From Sphingomicrobium nitratireducens (GTDB lineage: Bacteria > Pseudomonadota > Alphaproteobacteria > Sphingomonadales > Sphingomonadaceae), in NCBI RefSeq assembly GCF_026157035.1, contig NZ_JANJZA010000001.1:1405001-1469000 (forward strand): 64,000 nucleotides of DNA, written 5' to 3'. Positions 1-9,647 of the stretch are shown one piece after another. Within the stretch, counting starts at the first letter, position 1. Each line of letters starts with the position of its first letter. The position numbers and the translations under genes are program-made. Below the pieces are notes generated by a model. That model saw only the letters and a list, made by a program, of their open reading frames with translations, had not been told where the DNA came from and made no database searches.

Positions 1-1650
1 AAGCCCGAAGAAGCGCAGGCGCTGCCCGTGCGCGAGCCGGTCTACCCGCTCACCGAGGGGATTACGAACAAGCGGATGCGCGAACTGGTGAGTCTCGCGC
101 TCGAACGCGCGCCTGTGCTGGGCGAATGGGTCGAGCCCTCGCTCAAGGAGCGACATGGCTGGGCGGACTGGCGCGCGAGCCTGACTGCAATCCATTCCGA
201 CCCCATGCGAGACAAGGCGCGCAACCGTCTGGCCTATGACGAGATTTTTGCCAACCAGCTGGCGCTTCTCCTGATCCGACAGGCAAGCCAGCGGCGGCGA
301 ACGCGCGGGCTCCAGGGCGACGGGCATTTGCTCGACAAGCTGCGGCTTCCCTACGAGTTGACGGGTGCGCAAGCGCGGGTCATCGACGAAATTCGCGGCG
401 ACATGGCGCAGGACCGGCCGATGCTGCGGCTGCTCCAGGGCGATGTCGGTTCGGGCAAGACGCTGGTCGCGCTGCTCGCCATGCTGCACGCGGTCGAAGC
501 GGGCGCGCAGGCGGCAATGCTCGCCCCGACCGAAATCCTCGCGCGCCAGCATCACGAGACGCTCCGCCGCCAGTGCGCGCCGCTCGGCGTCGAAGTCGCC
601 ATCCTCACCGGCCGCGAGAAGGGCCGCGCGCGCGAAGCGATCCTGATGGGGCTCGCCGACGGTTCGATCCACATCCTCGTCGGCACGCACGCCATCTTCC
701 AGCAGAAGGTCGCCTACAAGGACTTGGGTCTCGTCATCGTTGACGAGCAGCATCGCTTCGGCGTCTCGCAGCGCCTGTTGCTGACCGAGAAAGGCAAACA
801 CCCGCCGCATCTCCTCGCGATGACTGCAACCCCGATCCCGCGCACCCTGACGCTGACCCAATATGGCGAGATGGAGGTTAGCCGGATCGACGAGCTGCCG
901 CCCGGGCGGCAGCCGATCGACACACTGGTCGTGGCCGAGGCCAAGATGGAGGAAGTCGTCGCGGGGCTGGGGCGGCATCTCGCCGCGGGCGGGCAGGCCT
1001 ATTGGGTGTGCCCGCTGGTCGAGGAGAGCGAGGCGCTCGACGCGGCGGCGGCCGAAGAGCGCGCACGCACCTTGCGCGAACGCTTCGGCGCAGAGCGGGT
1101 AGGTCTGGTCCACGGCCGCATGAAGGGCCCCGAGAAGGATGACGTCATGGCGTCATTCGCGGCCGGCGATCTCGGCGTGCTCGTTGCGACCACGGTGATC
1201 GAGGTCGGGGTCGACGTGCCCAACGCCACGCTGATGATCATCGAGGGCGCCGAGCGGTTCGGCCTCGCCCAGCTCCACCAGCTACGTGGCCGCGTCGGGC
1301 GCGGGGAAGGCAAGAGTCGCTGCCTGCTGTTGCGCGGCCCCGAACTCAGCGAAACAGGACGCGCGCGGCTCGCCTTGATGCGCGAGACCAATGATGGCTT
1401 CCGCATCGCCGAAGAGGATCTGAAACTCCGCGGCCCCGGCGAAATCCTCGGCACCCGCCAGTCCGGCGAGCAGGGCTTTCGCATCGCCAGCCCCGAACAG
1501 GTCGCAGCGCTCGCTCCGGCTGCGCAAGGCGATGCGCGATTGCTCCTCGACCGCGACGGCGGCCTCGACAGCGAGCGCGGCCAAGCGGCGCGCACCTGCC
1601 TCTATCTGTTCGAACGGGATGCTGCGGTGGGGCTGCTCAAGGGAGGCTAA
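1..1650 (+). CDS. recG: ATP-dependent DNA helicase RecG, C-terminal part (5' end outside window)
   Basis: RecG is a superfamily 2 helicase that remodels stalled replication forks and Holliday junctions. The frame is open from base 1 ([10 protein letters not shown]...), so the start and most of the N-terminal wedge domain lie upstream of the window. Visible are Walker A GDVGSGKT (about residue 147 of this fragment), the DEQH Walker B box (about 248), MTATPIPRT (motif III) and the helicase C-terminal motifs [13 protein letters not shown] and QLRGRVGRG, then the RecG-type C-terminus. It converges on tyrS; the two stop codons overlap within CTAA at 1647-1650. Identity is firm; only the truncation limits the entry. 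Confidence 0.96.
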   Translation, partial: KPEEAQALPVREPVYPLTEGITNKRMRELVSLALERAPVLGEWVEPSLKERHGWADWRASLTAIHSDPMRDKARNRLAYDEIFANQLALLLIRQASQRRRTRGLQGDGHLLDKLRLPYELTGAQARVIDEIRGDMAQDRPMLRLLQGDVGSGKTLVALLAMLHAVEAGAQAAMLAPTEILARQHHETLRRQCAPLGVEVAILTGREKGRAREAILMGLADGSIHILVGTHAIFQQKVAYKDLGLVIVDEQHRFGVSQRLLLTEKGKHPPHLLAMTATPIPRTLTLTQYGEMEVSRIDELPPGRQPIDTLVVAEAKMEEVVAGLGRHLAAGGQAYWVCPLVEESEALDAAAAEERARTLRERFGAERVGLVHGRMKGPEKDDVMASFAAGDLGVLVATTVIEVGVDVPNATLMIIEGAERFGLAQLHQLRGRVGRGEGKSRCLLLRGPELSETGRARLALMRETNDGFRIAEEDLKLRGPGEILGTRQSGEQGFRIASPEQVAALAPAAQGDARLLLDRDGGLDSERGQAARTCLYLFERDAAVGLLKGG

Positions 1651-2867
1651 GGCAGCAGCAGCCCGTGTTTCTTTTTGCCAAGGCTCAGCTTCGCCGGCGC
1701 CCCCGCTACGGCGATCAGCAGTTGCGGATCGCTCACGGGTTTGTCGTCAAGCTTGACCGCACCTTCCTTGATCTTTCGCTTAGCTTCGCCGTTGGAGGCG
1801 CAGAAGCCGAGGCCGGTGAGCGCGTCGAGGACCGAGATCGAGCCGTTCGAGGCGATGCTGGGCAAGTTGTCGTCGGAAGCGCCTTCCTCGAACGTCTTGC
1901 GCGCGGTCTCTTCGGCGGTTTTCGCCGCTTCTTCGCCATGCAGCATCGCGGTCGTGGCATTGGCCAGCGCGATCTTCGCCTGGTTAATCTCGGCGCCTTG
2001 AAGTTTCGAAAGCTTTTCAATCTCTTCGAGCGAGATATCGGTAAAGAGTTTTAGGAACTTCACGACGTCCGCATCGGCCGTGTTGCGCCAGAACTGCCAG
2101 TAATCGTAGGGGCTCAGCTGGTCGGCGTTGAGCCACACCGCGCCCGCGGCGGTCTTGCCCATCTTCTTGCCGTCGGCGGTGGTGATCAGCGGCGTGGTGA
2201 CCCCGAACAGTTCCTCGTCCGCACCCATGCGCCGCGTCAGCTCGATCCCGTTGACGATATTGCCCCACTGGTCCGAGCCGCCCATCTGCAGGCGGCAGCC
2301 GTGACGCTGGTACAGCTCGCGGAAATCGTAAGCCTGGAGGATCATGTAGTTGAATTCGAGGAAGGTCAGCGGCTGCTCGCGGTCGAGGCGCAGCTTGACG
2401 CTGTCGAAGGTCAACATGCGGTTGACCGTGAAGTGCGGCCCGACCTCGCGCAGCAGGTCGAGATAGGCGAGGCCCGAAAGCCACGCGTCATTGTCGACCA
2501 TGATCGCGGCATTGGGCCCGTCGAAGTCGAGGAAGCGCTCGAACACCTTGCGGATCGAGGCGATATTGCCCTGGATCGCCTCGTGGGTGAGCAGCTGGCG
2601 GCTTTCGTCCTTGCCTGACGGATCGCCGACCTTGGTCGTCCCGCCGCCCATCAGGACGATCGGCTTGTGGCCGGCCTGCTGGAGGCGGCGCAGCAGCATG
2701 ATCTGCACCAGGCTGCCGACATGCAAGCTGGGCGCCGTCGCATCGAAACCGACATAGCCGGTGACCGTGTCCTTGGCGGCGAGCGCGTCGAGCCCGTCGG
2801 CGTCGGTCGTCTGGTGGATGTAATCGCGCTCCGACAGGAGCTTCAGCAGGCTGCTCTGATACGTCAT
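1647..2867 (-). CDS. tyrS: tyrosyl-tRNA synthetase
   Basis: Charges tRNA-Tyr with tyrosine in the cytoplasm. The 406-residue protein has the class I signatures: the HIGH-type box HVGS at residues 49-52, the tyrosine pocket motif GGSDQWGN at 196-203 and the KMSKS-type loop KKMGKT at 234-239. A C-terminal S4 RNA-binding domain (about 335-380) includes [12 protein letters not shown]. The start is taken at [11 protein letters not shown]; the frame is open further upstream but that extension overlaps the divergent DOMON-like gene and lacks family similarity. It faces recG, and the 3' ends overlap by 4 bases. Confidence 0.97.
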   Translation of the reverse strand: MTYQSSLLKLLSERDYIHQTTDADGLDALAAKDTVTGYVGFDATAPSLHVGSLVQIMLLRRLQQAGHKPIVLMGGGTTKVGDPSGKDESRQLLTHEAIQGNIASIRKVFERFLDFDGPNAAIMVDNDAWLSGLAYLDLLREVGPHFTVNRMLTFDSVKLRLDREQPLTFLEFNYMILQAYDFRELYQRHGCRLQMGGSDQWGNIVNGIELTRRMGADEELFGVTTPLITTADGKKMGKTAAGAVWLNADQLSPYDYWQFWRNTADADVVKFLKLFTDISLEEIEKLSKLQGAEINQAKIALANATTAMLHGEEAAKTAEETARKTFEEGASDDNLPSIASNGSISVLDALTGLGFCASNGEAKRKIKEGAVKLDDKPVSDPQLLIAVAGAPAKLSLGKKKHGLLLP

Positions 2868-2915
2868 GGCCTTGCCCCCTAGCAGCGCCAAAAGCCGCTT
2901 GCCACCGACAATGCG

Positions 2916-3452
2916 ATGCGGATGATGCAGGCTCCGATGTTGACGCTCGTTCCCCATCCCGAAACGCCCTGCGATGCACTCGACGCGATCGAGGTCGACC
3001 TCCAGTCGTCGCGCAGCGGGCTGCGGCTCCATTACTATCTGCGCGGCGATCTCGACCGCATCGTCATACCCGCGCCCAAGCCCTCGCAACGCCGCCACGA
3101 ATTGTGGAAGTCGACCTGCCTTGAAGCGTTCGTGAAAGGCGATAGCGGGCCTGCCTATTGCGAGTTCAACTTTGCGCCGGACCGTGCTTGGGCAGCCTAT
3201 GCGTTCAAAGATCGCCGCGAGGGCATGCACGACACGCCCGCACGGGTCGAGATCCATATCGGACGTCATCCCGGCCTGTTCGAGCTGACCGCGCATCTCC
3301 AGGCCGACTTTTCGCCCGACGCACGTCTCGGCCTGTCGGCAGTGATCGAAGAGAGGGATGGGCGGATCAGCTATTGGGCGCTATGCCACCCGTCCGACCG
3401 GCCCGATTTCCACGATCCGGCGGGCTTCGTCCATCGCCTGGGGACCCCATGA
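2916..3452 (+). CDS. DOMON-like domain protein, translationally coupled to namZ
   Basis: A 178-residue protein resembling the bacterial DOMON-like ligand-binding family that databases label 'murB-like' (family name recalled, not searched). It has a beta-rich pattern with conserved-looking [18 protein letters not shown] and YCEFNFAPD segments and no signal peptide or membrane segment. The start may instead be the ATG at 2937 (MLTLVPHPE), because the first seven residues look dispensable. Its TGA overlaps the ATG of the downstream NamZ-family gene (ATGA at 3449-3452), which implies coupled translation and a shared role. What ligand it binds is unknown. Confidence 0.75.
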   Translation: MRMMQAPMLTLVPHPETPCDALDAIEVDLQSSRSGLRLHYYLRGDLDRIVIPAPKPSQRRHELWKSTCLEAFVKGDSGPAYCEFNFAPDRAWAAYAFKDRREGMHDTPARVEIHIGRHPGLFELTAHLQADFSPDARLGLSAVIEERDGRISYWALCHPSDRPDFHDPAGFVHRLGTP

Positions 3453-4657
3453 TCCAGTTCGGTATCGACCGCTTTCTCGCCGATCCCTCGCTGCGCAAGC
3501 CGCTCGAAGGCAAGCGTGTCGCCTTGTGCGCGCATCCCGCCTCGGTCACTGCCGATCTCGTCCACAGCCTCGATGCGCTAGCCGCGCTCGACGACATCAC
3601 GCTGGCTGCCGCCTTCGGGCCCCAGCACGGGATCAAGGGCGACAAGCAGGACAATATGGTCGAGAGCGACGACTTCATCGATCCCGTCCACAACATTCCG
3701 GTCTTCTCGCTCTACGGCGAAGTGCGCCGCCCGACCGCGGCGATGATGGAGCCGTGGGACGTGCTGCTGGTCGACCTGCAGGACCTCGGTTGCCGTATCT
3801 ACACCTTCATCACGACCCTGCTCTATCTGCTCGAGGCCGCGGCCAAGCATGGCAAGCAGGTGATCGTGCTAGACCGCCCCAATCCCGCTGGACGGCCGGT
3901 CGAGGGGACCACGCTTGTTCCCGGTTACGAGAGCTTCGTCGGTGCAGGACCGATGCCGATGCGCCACGGCTTGACGCTGGGCGAGATGGGGCACTGGTTC
4001 GTCAAGCACTTCGATCTCGACGTCGACTATTCGGTGATCGCGATGGAGGGATACGCCATCGAAGGCGCGCCGGGCTTCGGCTGGCCGACCGAGCGGCTGT
4101 GGATCAATCCGTCGCCCAACGCGCCCAACGTCAACATGGCGCGCGCTTATGCGGGCACCGTGATGCTTGAAGGCGCGACACTGAGCGAGGGCAGGGGGAC
4201 GACCCGCCCGCTCGAACTGTTCGGCGCGCCCGACATCGAGGCGCGCGCGGTCATCCGCACGATGCACGAGCTCGCGCCGCACTGGCTCGAAGGCTGCGTG
4301 CTGCGCGAAACCTGGTTCGAACCGACCTTCCACAAACATGTCGGGCAGCTTTGCCATGGCGTCCACATCCATGCCGAAGGCAAGTTCTACGATCACGAGG
4401 TCTTCAAGCCGTGGCGCTTGCAGGCGCTGGGTTTCAAGGCGATCCGCACGATCTTCCCCGGCTACCACCTGTGGCGCGGCGAGGAGTTCAAATACGAATA
4501 TACCGAGGGCCACCTCGCCATCGACGTCATCAATGGCGGACCGGCCTTGCGCGAATGGGTCGATGACCGACAAGCGACCGCTGCCGACCTCGATGCCCTC
4601 GCTACACCGGACGAGCGGGCGTGGCGCGAGGAGCGCTCCAGTTCGCTGCTCTACTGA
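3449..4657 (+). CDS. namZ: DUF1343 / NamZ-type exo-beta-N-acetylmuramidase (GH171)
   Basis: The 402-residue protein matches the DUF1343 family, whose Bacillus member NamZ releases MurNAc from peptidoglycan fragments. Diagnostic stretches are GPQHGIKGD (57-65), VDLQDLGCRIYTF (108-120), LDRPNPAGRP (141-150) and NPSPNAPN near the middle. No signal peptide is evident, so it may act on recycled fragments in the cytoplasm or periplasm; this cannot be settled from sequence. It follows the DOMON-like gene with a 4-base overlap and converges on the PAP2 gene with a 7-base overlap. Family assignment is strong; the exact activity is by homology only. Confidence 0.85.
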   Translation: MIQFGIDRFLADPSLRKPLEGKRVALCAHPASVTADLVHSLDALAALDDITLAAAFGPQHGIKGDKQDNMVESDDFIDPVHNIPVFSLYGEVRRPTAAMMEPWDVLLVDLQDLGCRIYTFITTLLYLLEAAAKHGKQVIVLDRPNPAGRPVEGTTLVPGYESFVGAGPMPMRHGLTLGEMGHWFVKHFDLDVDYSVIAMEGYAIEGAPGFGWPTERLWINPSPNAPNVNMARAYAGTVMLEGATLSEGRGTTRPLELFGAPDIEARAVIRTMHELAPHWLEGCVLRETWFEPTFHKHVGQLCHGVHIHAEGKFYDHEVFKPWRLQALGFKAIRTIFPGYHLWRGEEFKYEYTEGHLAIDVINGGPALREWVDDRQATAADLDALATPDERAWREERSSSLLY

Positions 4658-5643
4658 GTGACGGGGTTGCCCGGAGCCACGACCTCATCCTTTCGCTGGA
4701 CGGCGAGACGGCGAGCGAGTGTGGAGGACACAAGCACGATCAGGCCGGCACCGATCGCGTCGACGGCGTAATGCCAACCGAGATGGACGGAGCCGATCAC
4801 GATGATGGCGGCGTAGGCGTAGGCTAGAAATGCCAGCCGCGGCAGAACAGCCGTTACGCACATGGCAATCCAGAACGCGAGGCCGACGTGTAACGAGGGC
4901 ATGGCGGAGATTCCCCCGCCTGGAAGTCCGCCGCCGATCAAGTAATCCCGCCATAGATAGTCGCGCGCCTCCACTGCCCAGGGCTGGTACGGCAGCGCGG
5001 CGAAGCGATCGCCGAGGCAGAGATGCTCGTAGAAGATCGGCCCTGCCGAGGGTAGAGCGTATTGTCCGACGGCCGTGAGCGACACGACCAGAAAATAGCT
5101 GAGGATCAATCTTCCCTTAGTATCGCTCTCCGGAAGAAAGATCAGTGAAAGGAGACAGATCGTCTTGAGCGGCCCCCAAGTCGCATAGGCGTCGTCGATC
5201 AGGGGGGAGGCCCATCCGAAGAGCCGATGGCTGATGATCCAGGGATCGTTGCCGAAGAACAGCAGATTGTCGACGTCGGCTAACACGTCATCGGCCCAGA
5301 ACCCCGTCGCCTTGGGTAGCATCACCTTGAGCCACATCAGAACTGCAAGCTGGAGGGCAATCAGTCCGACCAGTCCCAGGAACACCATGACGGGCGTCTT
5401 CGGCATCGCCAGCAGACGGCGGGCGGGATGCTGTTCGCCTTCAAAGGCGAAACGCGCCAAGGTGTAGAGCATTCCCGCGACAACGATCAGCAGCGCTGCC
5501 GTGGAGAAGGTTATGAAATAGGCATCGAACGGCAGGCGATAGGGATAGCCGGCCCGAGATCCAATCAAGAGGGCGACGATATATTCGCAGGTGACGATAA
5601 ACGCCGACATGATCAACCAGCGCGGCATTCCCTGATCCTGCAT
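4651..5643 (-). CDS. PAP2 superfamily membrane protein, Aur1/inositolphosphotransferase-like
   Basis: A 330-residue polytopic membrane protein with about six to eight hydrophobic segments. The PAP2 active-site motifs are visible: PSLHVG at 249-254 and HLGWHYAVD at 287-295, with H291 and D295 as the likely catalytic pair; the segment LPSAGPIFYE (198-207) resembles the Aur1-type motif. Members of this PAP2_3 class move phospho-head groups onto ceramide or dephosphorylate lipid phosphates. Sphingomonads make glycosphingolipids, so a sphingolipid or phosphatidyl head-group role is plausible but inferred. It is monocistronic and convergent with the NamZ gene. Confidence 0.8.
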   Translation of the reverse strand: MQDQGMPRWLIMSAFIVTCEYIVALLIGSRAGYPYRLPFDAYFITFSTAALLIVVAGMLYTLARFAFEGEQHPARRLLAMPKTPVMVFLGLVGLIALQLAVLMWLKVMLPKATGFWADDVLADVDNLLFFGNDPWIISHRLFGWASPLIDDAYATWGPLKTICLLSLIFLPESDTKGRLILSYFLVVSLTAVGQYALPSAGPIFYEHLCLGDRFAALPYQPWAVEARDYLWRDYLIGGGLPGGGISAMPSLHVGLAFWIAMCVTAVLPRLAFLAYAYAAIIVIGSVHLGWHYAVDAIGAGLIVLVSSTLARRLAVQRKDEVVAPGNPVTQ

Positions 5644-5771
5644 GGCCGAATCCCCAAATACAACGCCTGCATCCCCTAGAAAATGCCACGGGAACAGCGG
5701 ATGGTTTACTAGTGGCGCCTGTCGTTTTGCAATGCTACGTAATAACGAGAGTTAGCAACGGGGCGTGGCCA

Positions 5772-6125
5772 ATGACGAACGTGCAGACTGTGCAGGCCTT
5801 CTGGCGTGCGATCGCCGCGAGGGATGTGGACGCTTATCTCGACACGTTCGCCGCCGACGCGGTTGCGCACGATCCGGCCAACGGTCCCGCGCTCGACAGC
5901 CGCGAGGCGCGGCGGGAGTTCATGGAGAACCTGCTTGCCGGGTTCGACGAGATCGAAACGACCATCGACTTCGTGACGCCATGCGGCGACCGGCTCACTG
6001 CGGCCAAGTGGACCGTTCGCGGAACCTCGCAGGAAGGACAGCCGATCCATCTCGAGGGCATCGACACGTACGAGCATGACCGCGATGGAAAGCTCGTCGC
6101 GATGAAAGGCTATTTCGAGGCCTAG
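5772..6125 (+). CDS. NTF2-like / SnoaL-like small protein
   Basis: A 117-residue protein with the alpha+beta cone pattern of SnoaL-like proteins: VQAFWRAIAARDVDAYLDTF, then ADDAVAHDPA-like and FDEIETTIDFVTPCGDRL strands, ending YEHDRDGKLVAMKGYFEA. The ATG at 5772 (MTNVQTV) is chosen; an in-frame ATG at 5712 would add 20 residues without family character. Such proteins are ketosteroid-isomerase folds with varied or no enzymatic roles; the substrate cannot be read from sequence. It stands alone and shares the CTAG stop tetranucleotide (6122-6125) with the convergent VWA gene. Confidence 0.75.
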   Translation: MTNVQTVQAFWRAIAARDVDAYLDTFAADAVAHDPANGPALDSREARREFMENLLAGFDEIETTIDFVTPCGDRLTAAKWTVRGTSQEGQPIHLEGIDTYEHDRDGKLVAMKGYFEA

Positions 6126-7303
6126 GCCTTCTTGCTCAATTCGCGCATCGCCTCGTCGAGGCCGTCGAGGGTGAGGGGATACATGCGATCCCCCATCAAC
6201 TCCTTGAGGACACGCGTCGACATCGAGTGGCCCCAGTAGCGCTCGGGCACCGGGTTGAGCCACACCGCCGACTTGTAGGCATCGGTCAGCCGCTGCATCC
6301 AGGTTGCGCCGGCCTCTTCGTTATAATGCTCGATCGCGCCGCCCGGATGGGTGATCTCGTAGGGACTCATCGAAGCATCGCCGACGATCACGACCTTATG
6401 GTCGGGGCCGAACTTGTGAATGATGTCGTAGGTCGGCGTCTGCCCGTCCCAGCGCCGCCGGTTCTCCTTCCACACACCCTCGTAGATGCAGTTGTGGAAA
6501 TAATAGTGCTCGAAATGCTTGAACTCGCTGCGCGCGGCGGAGAAGAGCTCGTCGACCATCTTCACGTGCGCGTCCATCGAGCCGCCGATGTCGAGGAAGA
6601 GCAGCAGCTTGACCGCATTGTGCCGCTCGGGGCGCATGCGCACGTCGAGCCAGCCCTGGCGTGCGGTGCCGTCGATCGTGCCTTCGAGGTCGAGTTCGTC
6701 GGCAGCGCCCTCGCGCGCGAACCGGCGCAGGCGCTTCAGGGCAACCTTGATGTTGCGCGAGCCCAGTTCCTTGTCGCCGTCGAGATCCTTGAACAGGCGC
6801 TTTTCCCAGATTTTCATCGCACGGCCGTGGCGCCCGGGACCGCCGATGCGCACGCCTTCGGGATTGTAGCCGCCGTGTCCGAAGGGGGAGGTGCCCCCGG
6901 TTCCGATCCACTTGTTGCCGCCCTGATGGCGCCCTTCCTGCTCCTCGAGCCTCTTCTTCAGCGTCTCCATAATTTCGTCCCAGTCGCCCAGGCTCTTGAT
7001 CGCTTCCATCTCCTCGGGACTGAAATAGCGCTCGGCGACGCTCCGTAGCCAATCCTCGGGAAGCCCGCGCACCAGATCCTCGCCCTCGACCCGCTCGAGC
7101 CCCTTGAAGACCTCCGCGAACACGCGGTCGAACCGGTCGAGATGCGCCTCGTCGTGCACGAAGGTCGCACGCGCGAGGTAATAGAATTGCGTCGGGTCGG
7201 CGGCGATCACCTCGCGATCGAGCGCCTCGAGGAGCGTCAGGTGTTCCTTGAGGCTGGCGGGCAAGCCCGCGGCGCGCAACGCATCGACGAAGGAAATGAA
7301 CAT
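6122..7303 (-). CDS. VWA domain-containing CoxE-like protein
   Basis: A 393-residue protein of the CoxE/VWA family, which works with MoxR-type AAA ATPases as a metal-ion-dependent adaptor or chaperone. The C-terminal VWA domain holds the MIDAS motif DIGGS at 238-242; before it lie a helical N-terminal half and a Gly-rich linker (GTGGTSPFGHGGYNP, about 134-148). The motif GDASMSPYEI is typical of the family. Its probable partner, the MoxR ATPase, sits at 11257-12102 on the same strand, separated by an unrelated chemoreceptor/ABC/XRE block. No signal peptide, so it is cytoplasmic. The cellular target is unknown. Confidence 0.88.
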   Translation of the reverse strand: MFISFVDALRAAGLPASLKEHLTLLEALDREVIAADPTQFYYLARATFVHDEAHLDRFDRVFAEVFKGLERVEGEDLVRGLPEDWLRSVAERYFSPEEMEAIKSLGDWDEIMETLKKRLEEQEGRHQGGNKWIGTGGTSPFGHGGYNPEGVRIGGPGRHGRAMKIWEKRLFKDLDGDKELGSRNIKVALKRLRRFAREGAADELDLEGTIDGTARQGWLDVRMRPERHNAVKLLLFLDIGGSMDAHVKMVDELFSAARSEFKHFEHYYFHNCIYEGVWKENRRRWDGQTPTYDIIHKFGPDHKVVIVGDASMSPYEITHPGGAIEHYNEEAGATWMQRLTDAYKSAVWLNPVPERYWGHSMSTRVLKELMGDRMYPLTLDGLDEAMRELSKKA

Positions 7304-7429
7304 CGGCCCAGCCCCTAGCGCGCCCCGCGATGTCGGGCAAATGGGTCGGGCAATGGCGTGGTTAACGAAGAAGTAGGGGTTTTGGGATTAGTGACAAGGA
7401 TCGGAACAAGGATTTTGCGGGGGATTCCC

Positions 7430-8827
7430 ATGGCCACGATGGGTATCGAGGAAGTTACCGAAGACGCCATTCGCACGGTTGCACGCGACTGCGGTTCGCT
7501 GTCGATGGAGTGCAGCGACGTTGCTGGGTACGTCGAGGATGTCGCGACTAGGATCGCGGAAAACCTCAAGACTCTCGACACGCTCGAGGAAGTGACGACG
7601 CGGCTGCTCGCCGACCAGGCGCGCGTGTCCGATTCGACCGACGAGGCGCGGCTCCTGTCGGAGCAGGCCAAGACCAAGCTCGAGGACGGGCGCGCGGCGA
7701 TCGAGGACACGATCGCGGGCTTCAAGGGCCTCACCGAACTGGTCGTCGACCTTGGCGAGCGCATGGCGGGCTTTGCCGGCGCGATGAGCCAGGTCCAGTC
7801 GGTCAGCTCGACCATCGAGGTAATCGCGCGCAAGACCAACATGCTCGCGTTGAACGCCACCATCGAGGCGGCGCGCGCGGGCGATGCGGGCCGCAGCTTC
7901 GCGGTGGTTGCCGCCGAAGTGAAGAAGCTCGCGCACGACACGCGCAACGCCACCAGCCAGATTGCCGAGACGATCGGCGAGCTGACCCGCGAAGCGAGTG
8001 CGGTCACCACCGACATCAAGACGGGCGTCGAGCGCAGCCGCGCTGCGCAGGCCGGTTTCTCGGCGATCGGCGACACGGTCCGCGAAGTCAGCGAGATCGT
8101 CGGCATGGTCGACCGCCAGACCGAAGGCATCGCCCAGTCGACCAGCCTGATCCAGACCAGCGTCGACCGCGTGAAGGCGGGCCTGTCCGAATTCGCCGCC
8201 GACGCGCGAGACAATGGCGGCCAGCTTATCAAGTCGCAAAAGCGCCTCTCGCATCTCGAGACGCTGACCAACACGATGCTCGATACGCTCGCCAACTCGG
8301 GCGCCGAGATCGACGACACGCCGTTCATCCTCAAGGCACAGGACGCCATGCGCGGGGTCGTTGCTGCGGTCGAGGCCGCGATCGATGCGGGCGAGCTGAC
8401 GGTCGAGGACGCGCTCGATCGCGACTACCAGCTAATCGAAGGGTCCAACCCGCCGCAGTACAACAACCGCTTCTGCGATCATGCCGACCGGCTGATCCGT
8501 CCGATGATCGACCGCTTCAAGGCGTCGGACGAGCGGATCATCGCCTGCGCGGTGACCGACGTGAACGGCTATCTACCGACCCACCTTTCCGAGCGTTGCC
8601 AGGTGCCGGGTCCCGACCCCATCTGGAACGATGAACATTGCCGCAACCGTCGCATCTTCATGGACGAGACGACGCGCCGCGCGGTCAACAGCGACAAGGC
8701 GGCGATGCTCGCCACGTATCGCATGGAGCTGGGCGACAAGACGATCCCGGTGAAGAACGTCTTCGTGCCGCTCTTCTTCAAGGGGCAACGCTGGGGCAAT
8801 TTCGAACTCGCCTACCGCGACGACTGA
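7430..8827 (+). CDS. soluble methyl-accepting chemotaxis protein with C-terminal sensor-like domain
   Basis: A 465-residue cytoplasmic chemoreceptor without transmembrane segments. The signalling hairpin tip ([17 protein letters not shown], about residues 131-150) is nearly canonical, and the methylation helices flank it. From about residue 333 a separate domain follows, containing [22 protein letters not shown] and WGNFELAY, a conserved Cys/His-bearing module found at the C-terminus of some soluble receptors. The start at 7430 (MATMGIEEV) is preceded by a GGGGGA ribosome-binding site; a GTG at 7358 would add 24 residues. It would act with CheA/CheW encoded elsewhere. A strong terminator follows at 8849-8889. 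Confidence 0.9.
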   Translation: MATMGIEEVTEDAIRTVARDCGSLSMECSDVAGYVEDVATRIAENLKTLDTLEEVTTRLLADQARVSDSTDEARLLSEQAKTKLEDGRAAIEDTIAGFKGLTELVVDLGERMAGFAGAMSQVQSVSSTIEVIARKTNMLALNATIEAARAGDAGRSFAVVAAEVKKLAHDTRNATSQIAETIGELTREASAVTTDIKTGVERSRAAQAGFSAIGDTVREVSEIVGMVDRQTEGIAQSTSLIQTSVDRVKAGLSEFAADARDNGGQLIKSQKRLSHLETLTNTMLDTLANSGAEIDDTPFILKAQDAMRGVVAAVEAAIDAGELTVEDALDRDYQLIEGSNPPQYNNRFCDHADRLIRPMIDRFKASDERIIACAVTDVNGYLPTHLSERCQVPGPDPIWNDEHCRNRRIFMDETTRRAVNSDKAAMLATYRMELGDKTIPVKNVFVPLFFKGQRWGNFELAYRDD

Positions 8828-8848
8828 TTTTCACGAACCTCACGCGAG

Positions 8849-8889
8849 GAAAGGGGCGCGATGGCCGCAAGGCTGCCGCGCCCCTTTTT
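8849..8889 (+). terminator. rho-independent terminator of the chemoreceptor gene
   Basis: A perfect 10-base-pair stem, AAGGGGCGCG (8851-8860) with CGCGCCCCTT (8877-8886), ends in TTTTT. The loop itself folds into a GCC/GGC mini-stem closed by a GCAA (GNRA) tetraloop at 8867-8870. It lies between the chemoreceptor stop and the end of the opposing ABC permease gene. Confidence 0.92.
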
Positions 8890-8894
8890 GCGTC

Positions 8895-9647
8895 TCACCA
8901 CTCGCGCCGCTGCATGACGAGCTGGAGGATGATCGCCGCCACGATCCCGCCGCCCAGGCCCAGCGCCAGCGCGACATCGGCGCGCCACGGGTCGCTTGCC
9001 ATCTGGTTGATCGGCATCATCCAGGGGATGACGACGCCCTTCTCGGACGCGTAGGCGCCCAGCGAGAGGAGGATTCCGCCGAACCCGATGACAAGGGGGG
9101 GCACGAACGAGCGGAAATAGAGGGCGAGCGCGTACTGGACGACGAGCATCAGCTGCGCTGCCCCGAACACGCGCAGCAGCGTCTCGCCGGTCCAGATCAT
9201 GTCGACGCGCCCTTCGACCTGGCCGGGCAAGAAGTGCGCGAAGAAAAGGTCCGTTGCGCCGATGCCAAGCCACAGGATGAGGTGCCAAAGGCCAAGCACG
9301 ATCGCGGCGGCGGCAAGCTTGAGCAGATAGATACGGCGGCGCGCGCCGGGCAGGGCAAGGAGCGGGTCCCATGCACGCGGCTGGTGCTCGAGCTGGGCAA
9401 GGACGACGGTGAGCGCCAGCACGCCCAGGGGCATCAGCGCCTGTGCCCATAAAGCGACCGTGCCGCCGCTCAAGCGCATGGCGGTCGTTCCCTCCATCAA
9501 TCCGATCAGGAAGCCGAGCAGCAGGACGAGGCCCGGGACCGCAGCACTCAACACGTAGACGAGCGAGCCCTTGAGCTTGGTCAGTTCGCTTGCGATCAGT
9601 CCGGAAGTCCGGACGGCGATGGGGTCAGTAAGCGCTGACGCGGTCAT
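8895..9647 (-). CDS. ABC-2 type transporter permease
   Basis: A 250-residue membrane protein with about six hydrophobic spans, of the type paired with one ATPase in lantibiotic-immunity or Gldf/NosY-like exporters. The opening ASELTKLKGSLVY and the mid-protein HQPRAWDPLLALPGARRRIYLLKL resemble the EpsE/MutG permease class. It overlaps the upstream ATPase gene by 23 bases (9625-9647), so the two are translated together. The substrate is not evident; export of a peptide, lipid or toxic compound is possible. Confidence 0.82.
   Translation of the reverse strand: MTASALTDPIAVRTSGLIASELTKLKGSLVYVLSAAVPGLVLLLGFLIGLMEGTTAMRLSGGTVALWAQALMPLGVLALTVVLAQLEHQPRAWDPLLALPGARRRIYLLKLAAAAIVLGLWHLILWLGIGATDLFFAHFLPGQVEGRVDMIWTGETLLRVFGAAQLMLVVQYALALYFRSFVPPLVIGFGGILLSLGAYASEKGVVIPWMMPINQMASDPWRADVALALGLGGGIVAAIILQLVMQRREW

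Noticed and set aside
7358-7366. GTTAAC preceded by TGG, resembling a CtrA half-site (TTAACCA on the minus strand) before the chemoreceptor
   Set aside because: Only half of the motif is present and no second half is spaced correctly; six to seven bases are expected by chance at this scale.
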